In this document: one piece after another, positions 43,918-53,478 of the stretch
Position numbering within the stretch: position 1 is the stretch's first letter
Layout: each line of letters starts with the position of its first letter
NCBI GenBank assembly: GCA_000149225.2
Contig: CM000688.1
Span: 1-64,000, forward strand
Origin: Lachancea kluyveri NRRL Y-12651
Taxonomy: Eukaryota; Ascomycota; Saccharomycetes; Saccharomycetales; Saccharomycetaceae
Direction: 5' to 3'
DNA: 64,000 nt
Translations under genes and position numbers: made by a program
The notes under the pieces: generated by a model
What the model saw: only the letters and a program-made list of their open reading frames with translations
What the model was told of the DNA's origin: nothing
Database searches by the model: none

Positions 43918-45571
43918 TCAAGTAAATACGGTAATTAACTTGCGCGTAATTCTATCTCTTTTCGTACTTCTAACAGGTTGATCTTTGCCTTCCAAGTCTT
44001 CCTCGGCTCCATCCGAATCCAAATCTTCTCTGCGACCTTCATCAAGATCAACAGTGCGCAAATCCACCAACTTGAACCCACCCGTTCTTACCAGGCTTAA
44101 AAAAATGTACAATATGACAGCAGCTGGCAGCAAAACATACGCGTCGACAAAGTCTGGCTGAAAAGGGAACAAAAGTGGACCAACCTTGGATTAGACCAAG
44201 GAAAATGTCAGCAGCCAAGCTGAAAATTGGGCCCCACGGAAAAAGAAGAGATTTGTATGGTAACTCGCTGGCAGATCTACCTTGCAAATCCCAAGCCTTT
44301 CTGAATCTTAGATGGGTGAGGGATATGATACCCCAGACTATAAAAACCCCTACTCCAGAAAGATTCACGATATAAGAATAAGCATTTGATGCACCAACAC
44401 TGACATTCATCAAAGAAATGAGGCCCAAAGCATTGAAAAGAGTAATCGCAGGAATTGGGACACCTCTTTTGTCTGTCCACTTCAAAAACTTTGGTGCCAA
44501 ACCCTCATGGACCAGGTTAATCAAGGTCCTGCTTCCGATATAAAGAGATCCGTTGATTGCAGAAACACAAGTGATCAAGATAAAAGCGTTGACTAAGTGA
44601 ACACCACCTTCCCAGCCTGCTCTTGTAATAGCAATAGCTATTGGTGACTTCAAAGCTTTTGTATGTGCACCCAAGCTGGTATGGTTGTAAGGAACCGTGG
44701 CACCATAAAACACGGCAATACCGAGGTAAACGATTATTATTCTCCAAAAAGTTTGCTTAATAGCAATTGGAACCGCTTTGCCAGGATTTCTAGATTCAGT
44801 CGCAGCAAGAGCTACCGACTCAGTACCTGAGTAAAAAGATGAGCAGAAGACAAATACCACAGCAATACCTTTAAATCCATCAGCCAATGCACCTGGATTA
44901 TTCCAATAATGGAACCCAAAAGCAGGCCTATTCTTGATTCCACCGGATATGTAGATGATTGAAAAAATGTAATATGCAATCAAGCCAATGATTTTAAACC
45001 AAGCGAGCCAGTATTCAAATTCTCCAAATATCCCGACTCCCAACATTTGGAAAACTTGGAATGCGACCGAGAATATCAAAATGTACCCATAAAGTGGGAC
45101 CTGTGGACCCCAAAATTGTAGAATCGAGGATAAAGTATTGTATTCATTGGCTAAAACAGCAAAAAATACAACCACATATGCGTAGCCTGAAACTGCAGAT
45201 AATGCGTCACTATGGAATCTTCTTGACAGTGTTGAAAACCCACTTCCTGATGGATATAATGTAATCATTTCACCGATGGATTCCATCACAGCAAATGCAA
45301 CAATGCCGATTATTCCAAACCCTAGCAATAAAGATAATGGCCCGCCTTTGCTCAAGGCATTTCCCGCACCCACAAGACATCCTGGTCCAATGATCCCGCC
45401 AAGAGCCAACAAAGATATGTGCTTATTCTTAAGCGCTATTTTGAAACCCGTATTTGGATTGAACTACTCGAAAGATTTGTCATTACGGGCGTCAGGTTCT
45501 TCCTGAAAGAAATTTGACGAGTCATCAGACTGATTTTTATCTGTAACATAAGTCACTTCATATGTCTTCAT
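43918..45571 (-). pseudogene. AGP3: Amino-acid permease pseudogene, AGP3 ortholog
   Basis: The sequence is a nearly complete copy of AGP3 (YFL055W), a plasma-membrane amino-acid permease of about 558 residues. Shared blocks: FKIALKNKHISLLALGG, GPGCLVGAGNALSKGGP, ESIGEMITLYPSGSGFSTL, ANEYNTLSSILQFWGPQVPL, TESVALAATESRNPGKAVP, INGSLYIGSRTL, LISLMNVSVGASNAYSYIV, and the C-terminal LRTVDLDEGRR. Only two lesions are visible. An in-frame TAG at 45464-45466 falls about 35 codons after the start Met at 45571. One extra T in a short T run near 44165 shifts the frame just before the last helix. Everything else is conserved, so inactivation looks recent, or translation could restart at an internal Met. 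S. cerevisiae AGP3 lies on the same VI-left arm as the flanking core genes. Confidence 0.92.
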
Positions 45572-46267
45572 TATCACTTTTCCGGATTACCAAGGTAAAA
45601 TTCGGTCTTAAAGTTTCGTACTAAATCAAGAATAAGAAGAGCTAGCAAATATATACCAAATAGGCAACGAAGGTTAGAAATAAGTTTCGATTTATATACG
45701 GAAAACTTCAATTTTATTTTATTCTATCGTAGTCCAAGAACTCCTTGTAAACTCAATTAACCTCTCAGTCGAAAGAAAAGACAGAGTATAGTTAAGCTGC
45801 CTTTGTCTCGTTTTAGTTTTCAACAGCACATGCCACAGTTTACATAGCAAACTCCTCTGAAAAAAGAAGGACAATATAATGTCGCGTGATAGAAAATCTA
45901 CACATGTGACTACTAACAATATCAAGGTGCCCTCTCAAGACTCTTTCCTATTGGTTGATATACACCAAAATGTGTAGAGCTCCCAGTGGAATAAATATTA
46001 GGCAGCATAGTCGGATTAAGTGCATACTTTTTTTACTCCGAGAAGCTCTACTTAATGTCAAGACTCTTTTTTAGTATCAATTCTATGGCTCAAAGCACTC
46101 AATGTCGAGTGATAATTAACACTGACCGAGTTTGCTGGTACTACGTACTGCTTAATGTCTGTAGCCAAGCTAAATTGTGTTATGCCTTTCTGCTACGACA
46201 TCCAAACGTTAAATTAAGAAACAAAGAAGAAAAAAAGAGAAAAAAAAGAGAAAAATAGCTACATTTA
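45572..46267. other. Intergenic, nothing recognised
   Basis: Former AGP3 promoter and flank up to the solo LTR. No gene supported; short purine-rich tract near 46225-46255. Confidence 0.5.
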
Positions 46268-46600
46268 TGTTGGAATATTAATCAACTATTGTTCATCGGC
46301 TTTTATTCATATTATTAGTATGTTATCACACAGGATGTAAGATGATGGTATGAAGAATGAGAAGTGGTCACCAGGTTTAGTGCAAGCTGAAACGCAAGGA
46401 TTGATGATGTAGTAGGGTAATGAATGAAAACATATAACATGAAGGAAGAAGTAATAACATTATTTTGTAAAATTACCGATTTTCTTTTAGGGATTCCTAG
46501 AGAGGCAAAGAGAACTTCCAGTATATTTTGTATGCCCAATGACATTACCTTAACCAAAACTGGAATCCCAACAATTATCTCAACGTTCACTACTTTCTCA
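46268..46600 (+). mobile_element. Solo LTR, Ty1/copia type (Tsk1-like), plus orientation
   Basis: A 333-bp element starts TGTTGGAATATTAATCAACT and ends in TTCTCA, giving the TG...CA ends of Ty1-type LTRs. Near the 3' end it has GGAATCCCAACAATTATCTC, the stretch that in Ty1 overlaps the first gag codons. The block AGCTGAAACGCAAGGATTGA is also shared with Ty1 delta. Flanks ATTTA and ACTTA match at four of five bases, a possible worn target duplication. No internal region is present. It looks younger than the copy at 9590-9922. Confidence 0.92.
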
Positions 46601-47002
46601 ACTTACATAGTGAATGGGCTAGTAGCCTTTACTAGTAATGTGATCACAGACAAAATCGCATTTATCAAATGTGGTTTTTCTTTTTCGTTTTCATTTCTTT
46701 ATGCTAACTGTATACTGTATCAAGCGATTCTACTTTATTAAATACGTTATATCCGGATCGAAATGAAGTGTACGCGCTGTTAAAAAATTCTCAAGCAAGT
46801 GCATGAACACAACGCTTGATACCTTTATTATAAATTAGATAATTTTGTTTTTGACCAAGGAATACCGTTTCAACTACGTTCTGTGAATGTAAATGTACAA
46901 GAAGCAGTTCATATCAGTTTTTTGCCTCTGGTTCCCGGATGGTTGTACATCAGGTATACTTGGTGTAATTTCATATTATGTGGTTTTTTAGAATCATTCC
47001 CA
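46601..47002. other. Intergenic, nothing recognised
   Basis: AT-rich flank between the solo LTR and the ZPS1 upstream region; no gene supported. Confidence 0.5.
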
Positions 47003-47013
47003 ACCTAGAAGGT
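47003..47013 (+). promoter_or_regulatory. Distal Zap1-type zinc-responsive element
   Basis: ACCTAGAAGGT matches the Zap1 consensus ACCTTNAAGGT at all specified bases but one, about 535-545 bp upstream of ZPS1. Confidence 0.5.
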
Positions 47014-47378
47014 CATTTTTGGGTCAGAAAGATGCTACTCGTTTTATGCGTTTCAATGTTTGCTGGCTTGGTCCTTATTGGATGGTTCTGTGTAACGGGT
47101 AAAAGGGTCCATTTTTTGTGCCATGCACGCCTACAGTGGTCCCTGAGCCCTCCGCACTTTGTGAGGCGCTAGTCGCCGCAATAGAATACGGTAGATTTGA
47201 ATTACTAGATCTTCGAGAGTGGTGTGTATAACCATCAGGGTTTTGTCATATTTGACTTTAAGGGTTTTTAGAGGTTTGCTATTACTTGATATGGAAATTT
47301 TGGTTCTCTAAATTTCAACATTCTAGCGACATGTCCTTAGTAGTGCACAGCACAATTAGTTCTCGGCAAAAGGGTCCA

Positions 47379-47473
47379 ACCTTGTAGGTTTAATTACAGG
47401 GTCTGAGTAACAAGAGAAATCATTGTTTTATACAAATACAAAAAGGGAAGGATCTACGCATACTGCTTATAAA
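47379..47473 (+). promoter_or_regulatory. ZPS1 core promoter: proximal Zap1-type element and TATA box
   Basis: ACCTTGTAGGT at 47379-47389 matches ACCTTNAAGGT at all but one specified base and lies about 160 bp upstream of the ATG. TATAAA is at 47468-47473. S. cerevisiae ZPS1 is a strong Zap1 target, so zinc-starvation induction is inferred. Confidence 0.65.
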
Positions 47474-47547
47474 GTTATCCTTTGGTTTTAAAAATGTCAA
47501 GAACATTAACAAGCTAGATATAAAGTTTCTTCCTTTCTATATTCAAG

Positions 47548-48354
47548 ATGAAACACGCTACAGCTACTATTATTATTATTGCATTTGTTTCAGCTATATC
47601 TTTAGTTTCCTCCATTTGTGCTATATCTTTGGCTGCTACCAGAAATTCATCGTCGCATTCCTCCTCTGAAAAATCTACTGGTGTCTCTACTTCCGGACCA
47701 AGTGATGTGGACTCCAGTGAAGTGGTTACAGGTTGGTTAAGACCAACTTTCCCAGAAATCCATGATTCTTGTAACGAAACTAATAATAACATGCTTAACG
47801 CCGCTTTCGAGGATACTGTTCAAGTTACTGACGTAATCAGAAATAGATTACTAGAATATGGTGTCGAAGACAAATTCTACAAGAGATGGTTCGGTAATGG
47901 TAGTATTTTCACGGTGCTTGGTGTTTTTAACCATTTAGTGGAATCCTCTAAAGAAGGTATGATCTACAGATGTGATGATACTGATGGTAAGTGTGCTGCT
48001 AACCCTACTAGCTGGGCCGGTCACTACCGTGTTTCTAACCCAATGCAAACCGTTATCTGTAACCGTTTCTACACTGTCAAGAAGCCATTATCCAGCATGT
48101 GTTTTGATGGTACCGTTCTTGAAGTTGGCCCAACCCACTACGCAGGTATTGACTTGTTACATCGTTACTTGCGCGCGCCAACTATGAACTCTGACGAGTA
48201 TATTACTGAATACGTCGAAGAAATTGACGATTTATTGGACTATGCCAAGAACAATGCTACCTATGCTGTTAGAAACGTAGATAATTATCTTTACTATGCC
48301 GCTGATGTCTATAGCTCTTCTGTCGTTCCAGGTGGCTGCTTGGGTCAGTTATGA
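47548..48354 (+). CDS. ZPS1: Secreted zincophore-like protein, ZPS1/PRA1 family
   Basis: The 268-residue protein is the ortholog of S. cerevisiae Zps1 (249 residues) and relative of Candida Pra1, a secreted zinc-binding protein. It starts with a hydrophobic signal sequence (MKHATATIIIIAFVSAISLV) and a Ser-rich linker of about 40 residues. The conserved region has HDSCNETNNNMLNAAF, YKRWFGNGSIFTVLGVF, IYRCDDTDGKCAANP, NRFYTVKKPLS, HYAGIDLLHRYLRAP and DNYLYYAADVYSSSVVPGG, all shared with Zps1. The domain belongs to the deuterolysin-like metalloprotease fold, but HYAGIDLLHRY departs from the HExxH zinc-protease motif, so peptidase activity is doubtful. N-glycosylation sequons occur (NETN, NGS, NAT). 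Two Zap1-type elements lie upstream. Confidence 0.95.
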   Translation: MKHATATIIIIAFVSAISLVSSICAISLAATRNSSSHSSSEKSTGVSTSGPSDVDSSEVVTGWLRPTFPEIHDSCNETNNNMLNAAFEDTVQVTDVIRNRLLEYGVEDKFYKRWFGNGSIFTVLGVFNHLVESSKEGMIYRCDDTDGKCAANPTSWAGHYRVSNPMQTVICNRFYTVKKPLSSMCFDGTVLEVGPTHYAGIDLLHRYLRAPTMNSDEYITEYVEEIDDLLDYAKNNATYAVRNVDNYLYYAADVYSSSVVPGGCLGQL

Positions 48355-49444
48355 TTGCTGCCACCTTGTGTATTTTAGTGTCTTGTTTTAATTACAATTA
48401 CTGTTAGTCAGTAAAAAGAAAAAAAGTTAATATATTTCTATAACAAAAAAGCTTATTGCTTGACTTTAATAGTCCAGTCGTGTAGTTATATTTCTATTTC
48501 CTTTATAGTATAGTGTCCTATGGCAGGTCATTGCATCTTTGCAATACTTCTAAACTTTCTAATATTTACAAGTATATGAGAATGATATTCCCATAATATC
48601 ACCATATGTTAAAATTTATTACTACACTCGTTAGATTTTCTTTAAAATGGAAACAGCTTTTTACTTTAATTACCAGAGCTCACCATGTTTTGCACAGTAT
48701 CACTCTGCTTGGTTATCCAAGTATAGCTCTTGAAAGGTACCTCTAAAACTAGGTTATAGAGTAATTTACTGTGTAACCACAGGTGGGTTTATCGCATTTA
48801 ATTAGCCAAGGATTAAGCTCAAATTTGGTGTAAACATTTTTTCAGTTGTCTCATCAGAAGCTTTTTTTCAGCTTCCTCGCTCTTGCATTCTTTTTCTGAT
48901 CAAGGTAAAAACGGCCGGCCAAATATAATCGTGAAAGAATTTTCTGTCACGAGCGCTTCAACTTTTACCATGATTTGTAACAGAAAATTCCTTACCTAAG
49001 AATGTAAGCACTTTTATATTCTAATTGGACACAATTCTGACACAGAGCATTTCAATTGCTCAACATTGTCGCTGGTGGTGTCTACAAATACTTTACAATG
49101 CCCAATGTGCATCTTTTTTTTTTTTTTCGTGTCACCAATATGGAATAAAACTTCAGAAGCTTGTTCACGGTATGAACGTGTTTCAAGTTTCCTTGTTAAA
49201 TACATAGGCAGCCAAATTGGTGTGCCTTTCTCGAATAAAAAAAGTGAAGCTCTGGTGTTAGCAAAAGCTTCAAAATTTTTCGCCAAGAATCTAAAAAAAA
49301 AAGAATTTCAGCCATACAGTTCATGTAATCCATGTCAAGCTAGGCCTTTCTTAATCATTCGAACATAGTTGAAAGAACATTTTTCTTTAAAGAATGAAAT
49401 TCTTCATCACCTTCTAAACACCCAGCCTCCTCCAGACAAAAACA
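48355..49444. other. Intergenic, nothing recognised
   Basis: Spacer of about 1.1 kb between ZPS1 and PGU1 with a T run near 49112-49126. No gene supported. Confidence 0.5.
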
Positions 49445-49452
49445 TATAAAAG
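49445..49452 (+). promoter_or_regulatory. PGU1 TATA box
   Basis: TATAAAAG, 67-74 bp upstream of the chosen start codon; a good canonical match at a plausible distance. Confidence 0.55.
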
Positions 49453-49518
49453 GACACTTCATTTGGCTCCAGTAGACAATTTCCATCAGCTCTATTGACT
49501 AAGTCCTCCAAGATTAAA

Positions 49519-50604
49519 ATGTTATTCACTAAAGCACAAATAATTAGTTCATTGGCATTTGTTGCGTCCGCTTTCCCTATGGAAAAAAGGTCATCTTGCA
49601 TTTTGACTGGTTCATCATTGTCTAGCTTAAGTACCGTGAAAAAATGTTCAGATATTACCATCAAAGATTTCACGGTTCCTGCTGGAAAAACTCTAGATTT
49701 GACCAATTTAGCGTCAGGCTCTACAGTTACCTTTCAAGGAACAATATCATTCGGTTATTCTGAGTGGAAAGGACCATTAATTTCTATCAGTGGTTCCAAG
49801 GTTACCGTTAAGGGTGCCTCTAATCATGTCATCGATGGCTCAGGCTCGAAATGGTGGGATGGTAAAGGTGACAGTGGTAAGACGAAGCCAAAGATGTTGA
49901 GCTTGAAACTAACTGATGGCTCTACTGTGCAAAACTTGAAGATCAAGAATGCTCCACATCAAGTCGTCAGTGTTAACACCTGTTCCGATTTAATTATCTC
50001 CGGTATCACCATTGATAATAGAGATGGTGACTCGAATGGTGGGAAAAATACCGATGCCTTTGATGTTGGTAACTCTAGCAATGTTACCATTCAAAACTGT
50101 ACAGTTTACAATCAAGATGACTGTATTGCAGTGAACTCTGGTAAGAACATTTACTTTCTAAACAACTATTGTTACAATGGTCACGGTATTTCCATCGGTT
50201 CTGTAGGTGGTCGTTCCAATAACGTTGTGAATGGATTTTGGGCAAAAAATAATCACGTCATTGATTCTGACAATGGGCTTAGAATTAAGACTGTACAAGA
50301 TGCCACAGGTAGCGTTACAAACGTAAATTTCATAAACAACGCTTTGTCAAATATCAAAAAGTATGGTATTGTAATCGAAGGAGACTATTTGAACGGCTCA
50401 ACAACCGGAAATCCCACTGGAGGTGTACCAATCTCTAAACTAACTGTTGATGGCGCTACTGGTACAGTTGCTAGTTCCGCTTATAGAGTTAAAGTGTTGG
50501 TTAAGAATGCTTCCGATTGGACATGGTCTAATGTTTCTATTACTGGTGGTAAAAAATATGGAAGCTGTGATGGTATCCCATCAGACTCCAAGGCTACATG
50601 TTAG
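49519..50604 (+). CDS. PGU1: Endo-polygalacturonase, secreted, GH28
   Basis: The enzyme cleaves alpha-1,4 bonds of polygalacturonic acid (pectin) outside the cell. Starting at the Met at 49519 gives 361 residues, the same as S. cerevisiae Pgu1, and places a signal peptide (MLFTKAQIISSLAFVASAFP) first, followed by a MEKR Kex2-type site. The Met eight codons earlier would put a charged stretch ahead of the signal. GH28 motifs are all present: NTDAFDV near residue 186, QDDCIAVN near 207, GHGISIGSVGG near 229 and LRIKT near 263, with the three Asp, the His and the Arg/Lys. Right-handed beta-helix repeats and N-glycosylation sequons (NSSN, NVT, NGST, NAS) are visible. It is the second of two adjacent secreted-protein genes, after ZPS1. 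Confidence 0.97.
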   Translation: MLFTKAQIISSLAFVASAFPMEKRSSCILTGSSLSSLSTVKKCSDITIKDFTVPAGKTLDLTNLASGSTVTFQGTISFGYSEWKGPLISISGSKVTVKGASNHVIDGSGSKWWDGKGDSGKTKPKMLSLKLTDGSTVQNLKIKNAPHQVVSVNTCSDLIISGITIDNRDGDSNGGKNTDAFDVGNSSNVTIQNCTVYNQDDCIAVNSGKNIYFLNNYCYNGHGISIGSVGGRSNNVVNGFWAKNNHVIDSDNGLRIKTVQDATGSVTNVNFINNALSNIKKYGIVIEGDYLNGSTTGNPTGGVPISKLTVDGATGTVASSAYRVKVLVKNASDWTWSNVSITGGKKYGSCDGIPSDSKATC

Positions 50605-51812
50605 ACCGTATGACTATTACTATTCTTTATTGGCCTTTCTCTCTCCATTTTGGACAAATGTTTAGCTACATTGGTAATTTTTTTGCCAAATAAAAAGACA
50701 TTATATTTACTTAACTTTGGTTTCAAAATTTCAGGATTTAGAATTTATAATGAAGACTCAAATACACGATACTAAAGAAGAACCAATAATTCTACAAAGG
50801 TAAAGTAACTCTATTTCGTAATTCCAGGGACCATATATAAACCCTGATATATCTGTGCATTCTAGTTGTACTAGTTATTGCCACTAATAAGAGAATTTTT
50901 ATCGTGACTGTTGGCGTCCTTCAATAGCGCTTTAGTAACATAATGTTAGCTACAGCCCCTGCGAAAAATTATGAAAACCCTTAAGATTAGAAACAACAAA
51001 GCAAAACGAACTTTCCTTCTTTCTTAGAGCTTTTCTCTTTTTTTTTGTTCAAAATTACATTAGATAGACTTGAAGTTTCGATGTACTTGTTTTAGAAATT
51101 ACTTTATTCTTCTGTATTCTTAAGCTCGCTTCACTAGAAGATCAAATTTTATATGATAATTTATAATTGGGCATAATAAAAGTTGAGTTATGACAAATAA
51201 TGGAGGTACGCATCATCAGAAATAACAAATACGATGGTACTATTTTAAGGTCTGAACCAAATTAAGTGTTTACAGGGATGATGGACACAGGGTGCAACAG
51301 ATCCTTAAAATCAAATGCTTTCCTTCAAAACGTAGCCTCATATATCAGGAATATTCACAAGGGGCATGTCTTTTAGTTACATCTGATTATGGAAAGAATT
51401 TTCCTAAAGTGAAATTCCACAACTGCAAGCCAATATCCAAAAGTCGAAAACATGCATGCATGTCCCACCCTTGGTCGCAAAACTCTTTTTGATTCTGTAG
51501 CTACAAACGCTGTAAACTCTGATGCGAGAAACCTCATGGAAAGAGTAACCGAGAAAAATATTTACAAGTTGTTAAGAATATTCTGCTAACGTATGCCAAA
51601 AAAAAAAAGCAGAAACTGGCACATTCGGAATCACTCAGGGCTAGTAACCTTAGCGTTGGCCATTTTTCACGCATTCGATGCCGTTTATATCCCAATATTA
51701 CGATTCCCCCGTGAATTTTGGGGCTGTTTTCGGAACCAGAAAATTTATAGACTAAAACAATGTAGTTAGCGTTCGATCCTTTAGACTCTGAGAGCACTTT
51801 GCCAATACTCTA
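50605..51812. other. Intergenic, boundary between accessory and core regions
   Basis: Spacer of 1.2 kb downstream of PGU1; after it, gene spacing drops to core-genome density. No gene supported; A run near 51599-51609. Confidence 0.5.
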
Positions 51813-53378
51813 ATGCAAACCATGAACGAAAAAAGCGTTTTTCCATTCACTGATGCGATGCAAAAGGAGCATGATTTGTATCTCCTAAAACAGGCTATGT
51901 TTTTTGTCTCTGAAGAGCAATTTGCGCTTGGTCCCTTGGATAAATCCCCTGGACGACTTCCACAGTTTCCTTCTTATGTTATTAGAGAAAGGCTAACAGA
52001 TACGAATGACAGCTATGTGCTTGGAAGAGGTGATCGACAAGGGGAAACAAAACTAAATAAGTTCGGGTGCTTGTTGGGGGGTCGCCAATACCTGGCTACA
52101 ACATTCTTTTTGCCTGGAAAACCACGGAACTTGTACATGTTAGTCCAAGACCTGATAAACGCACTGCAGCTTCCTGAAGGCACACTTGTTACCGACTTTT
52201 TGCAGCAACATCAGCAGTTATACCCATTAGAAACTGATGATAATGACCAGCTTTTTTTGCAACAGCATAAGATAACTGGTAATTCAACCGATAAAGTACA
52301 ATATGTCACAGCTAAATCAGTGTTTATGCTGTTCGGTGCCAGTATGGTTGTTGACGGTACGAGGGTGATTGATGATTATTGGGAACAGACGCTTAAGGAG
52401 CAAGGATTTGTGCCTCAGCACCGTGTTTTTCAAATACCAGAGCATGTATTGGATTTGGTCAAAAAGCTAAAGCCGAGTATTGGAGACATATCTACAAAGA
52501 ACGATGAAATCGTTGAGCCTACTTGGGAGTCTCCTTATCCAACAGTTGTTGAGCAATCTTCGTGGGAACTAAGACAGGAGTACTCTAAAGAGCGGAGTAA
52601 TGGACAGCATTTGAACATCATTATTCCTGGTCAAACTATCAGCGGCTCATTGGAACTAAGTGCTCAGTTCAAAATACCCAAGTATCACAGCAAAAACTCG
52701 TTTATGCAGGCTGTACAAATGCACTCGCGGGACGTTCCTATTGGTTTACACCCTACTGCTACCATCACTGCACATTCTCCAGCTTCAACAGCCAGCAACT
52801 TGGTAAGACCTGGTAAAAGGCTTTTAAATGATATTATAGACTCTACCACGCCAAATGGATTTATAAAGACAGATCCTTATATGTCTTCTAACTTGGATAT
52901 CGCTCAAAAAATTGAATCGCTGAATATTGATGGCTGGAAATTCGAATCACTTCCTGTGGCAGAAAAAGATTTAGTGGAAGAATCTTTTTCTGCCAAAGGG
53001 CTACCCCTTTATGATAAAAACAAATTACTGAATCGACTGAAAATGTTAACTCCGAACCAAATTAAAGAGTTGGAGCATATGCACGACTCAGTTTATCTGA
53101 ACACAGGCCTTGATAATGCAAGAAAGGTCAGAAAGAGAAGATGGCTTAAATATTGGCAATACAAGGGCGGCATACCAATTGGGTTAAGAGAAAATCAGGT
53201 TTCATACTTCAAAGAGAAACACCAACCTGGAGTTTTAGAACATGTTGATGTAGAAACAGTCTACAACGAGGCCAAAAATATGGACGAAGTCTACACGACG
53301 AAAAGGCTGCCCAACCCCAATTTCTTGGGAAATTCCAACATAACGGGCTTGAAGCCACCATACGTCGAAAGACGATAA
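51813..53378 (+). CDS. SWP82: SWI/SNF complex subunit Swp82 (Rsc7/Swp82 family)
   Basis: The 521-residue protein belongs to the Rsc7/Swp82 family of chromatin-remodeller subunits; position next to EMP47, as in S. cerevisiae YFL049W-YFL048C, supports SWP82 over NPL6. The N-terminal region has the family's VLGRGDRQGETKLNKFGCLL and GGRQYLATTFFLPGK near residues 69-105. The segment around 165-185 (YVTAKSVFMLFGASMVVDG) and RVIDDYWEQTLKEQGF also fit. The C-terminal region (about 400-521) is basic and charged. It is shorter than S. cerevisiae Swp82 (623 residues), mostly in the middle. Start could be Met1 or Met4 (51822). It is convergent with EMP47. Nuclear role inferred from family. Confidence 0.9.
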   Translation: MQTMNEKSVFPFTDAMQKEHDLYLLKQAMFFVSEEQFALGPLDKSPGRLPQFPSYVIRERLTDTNDSYVLGRGDRQGETKLNKFGCLLGGRQYLATTFFLPGKPRNLYMLVQDLINALQLPEGTLVTDFLQQHQQLYPLETDDNDQLFLQQHKITGNSTDKVQYVTAKSVFMLFGASMVVDGTRVIDDYWEQTLKEQGFVPQHRVFQIPEHVLDLVKKLKPSIGDISTKNDEIVEPTWESPYPTVVEQSSWELRQEYSKERSNGQHLNIIIPGQTISGSLELSAQFKIPKYHSKNSFMQAVQMHSRDVPIGLHPTATITAHSPASTASNLVRPGKRLLNDIIDSTTPNGFIKTDPYMSSNLDIAQKIESLNIDGWKFESLPVAEKDLVEESFSAKGLPLYDKNKLLNRLKMLTPNQIKELEHMHDSVYLNTGLDNARKVRKRRWLKYWQYKGGIPIGLRENQVSYFKEKHQPGVLEHVDVETVYNEAKNMDEVYTTKRLPNPNFLGNSNITGLKPPYVERR

Positions 53379-53478
53379 TTTTCTTCTTTTTCCCTAATCA
53401 AAAGCCCTGTCTACTAAAGCACAAAAAGGTGAGAGAAAACTACGCAGATAATGTTTGTAGAAATTACATACTGGAAAT

